NCBI GenBank assembly: GCA_004211235.1
Contig: SEEY01000249.1
Span: 1-6,164, forward strand
Source of the DNA: Rubrivivax sp.
GTDB lineage: Bacteria; Pseudomonadota; Gammaproteobacteria; Burkholderiales; Burkholderiaceae
Direction of reading: 5' to 3'
DNA: 6,164 bases
This document shows, one piece after another, positions 5,920-6,164 of this stretch. The position numbers were made by a program, and so were the translations under genes. Each line of letters starts with the position of its first letter. Positions within the stretch are counted from its first letter, which is position 1. The notes under the pieces are model-generated. The model was not told where the DNA came from. It was given only the letters and a program-made list of their open reading frames with translations, and did no database searches.

Positions 5920-6164
5920 AGATACAGATTGTTTAGTGGCCGTTCTTAAGCACACAAATAGACAACATTTTCTGGCAAATTCTGTTTCGAGACCCTATTG
6001 ACCATGAATTATTCGTTAAGTCACGAACCAATGCTGTTCCTTTTCTAAAGTTTTGCCCCGTATTTCGTTACTTTGCCCCGACTTCGCCGGATAGGGTATT
6101 ACGCTGGCAGTCAAGGCTGAAAAAATTAGCTTTTTCGTTGTTAACCCTTCTTACTTCGTTACAA
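5920..6164. other. AT-richer non-coding end of the contig
   Basis: I see no gene in these 245 bases; the longest ATG frame I noticed is 14 codons (6004-6048). As the upstream region of the minus-strand gene it should hold that gene's promoter, but no -35/-10 pair stands out. It contains TTTGCCCCG twice at a 20-bp interval (6052 and 6072) and TTCGTTA three times (6012, 6064, 6155). Confidence 0.5.

Noticed and set aside
6119..6136. GAAAAA / TTTTTC inverted repeat resembling a terminator
   Set aside because: The stem is almost entirely A/T and there is no GC-rich hairpin or gene end next to it.

Overview
The window looks like one complete short contig. Most of it (about 43 to 5697) is GC-rich DNA from a Gram-negative proteobacterium, probably a betaproteobacterium of Burkholderiales type. 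Counting by eye, the line 541-600 is about 83% GC and 5401-5460 about 75%. The proteins are an EnvZ/OmpR-like two-component pair, a Sec-exported periplasmic or secreted protein, and an autotransporter-like passenger. The taxon is an inference from composition and protein style, not from a marker gene.

Layout, left to right: (1) positions 1-110 form a 42-bp perfect inverted repeat around a 26-nt spacer, starting at the very first base. It most likely marks a fold-back at the contig end. (2) The last 39 codons of an unidentified + strand gene stop at 161. (3) A sensor histidine kinase (193-1548, -) and an OmpR-family response regulator (1562-2269, -) form a two-gene operon read leftwards, regulator first. 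(4) A 203-bp divergent intergenic region (2270-2472) carries a 20-bp-spaced direct repeat and two short inverted repeats. (5) Reading rightwards are an unrecognised Sec-exported protein with 12 cysteines and a glycine-rich C-terminus (2473-3711) and, 30 nt later with a Shine-Dalgarno, an autotransporter/PEP-CTERM-type repeat protein (3742 onward). (6) At about 5690-5698 the autotransporter reading stops making sense and runs into the 5' part of a gene on the opposite strand (5692-5919, -), a small membrane-anchored protein of a different type. (7) AT-richer non-coding DNA fills 5920-6164; 5881-6164 is about 39% GC by hand count.

The biologically coherent unit is the two-component system with its divergently transcribed exported protein and surface repeat protein. 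A simple reading is an envelope-stress or environmental sensor controlling production of a surface or secreted pair, with the 2270-2472 region as the likely control point. That regulatory link is inferred from arrangement only. The autotransporter's C-terminal membrane-anchoring domain is missing because of the right-hand junction, so its type (beta-barrel autotransporter versus PEP-CTERM protein) cannot be settled here. Both contig ends show signs of being artefactual or rearranged and should not be over-read.
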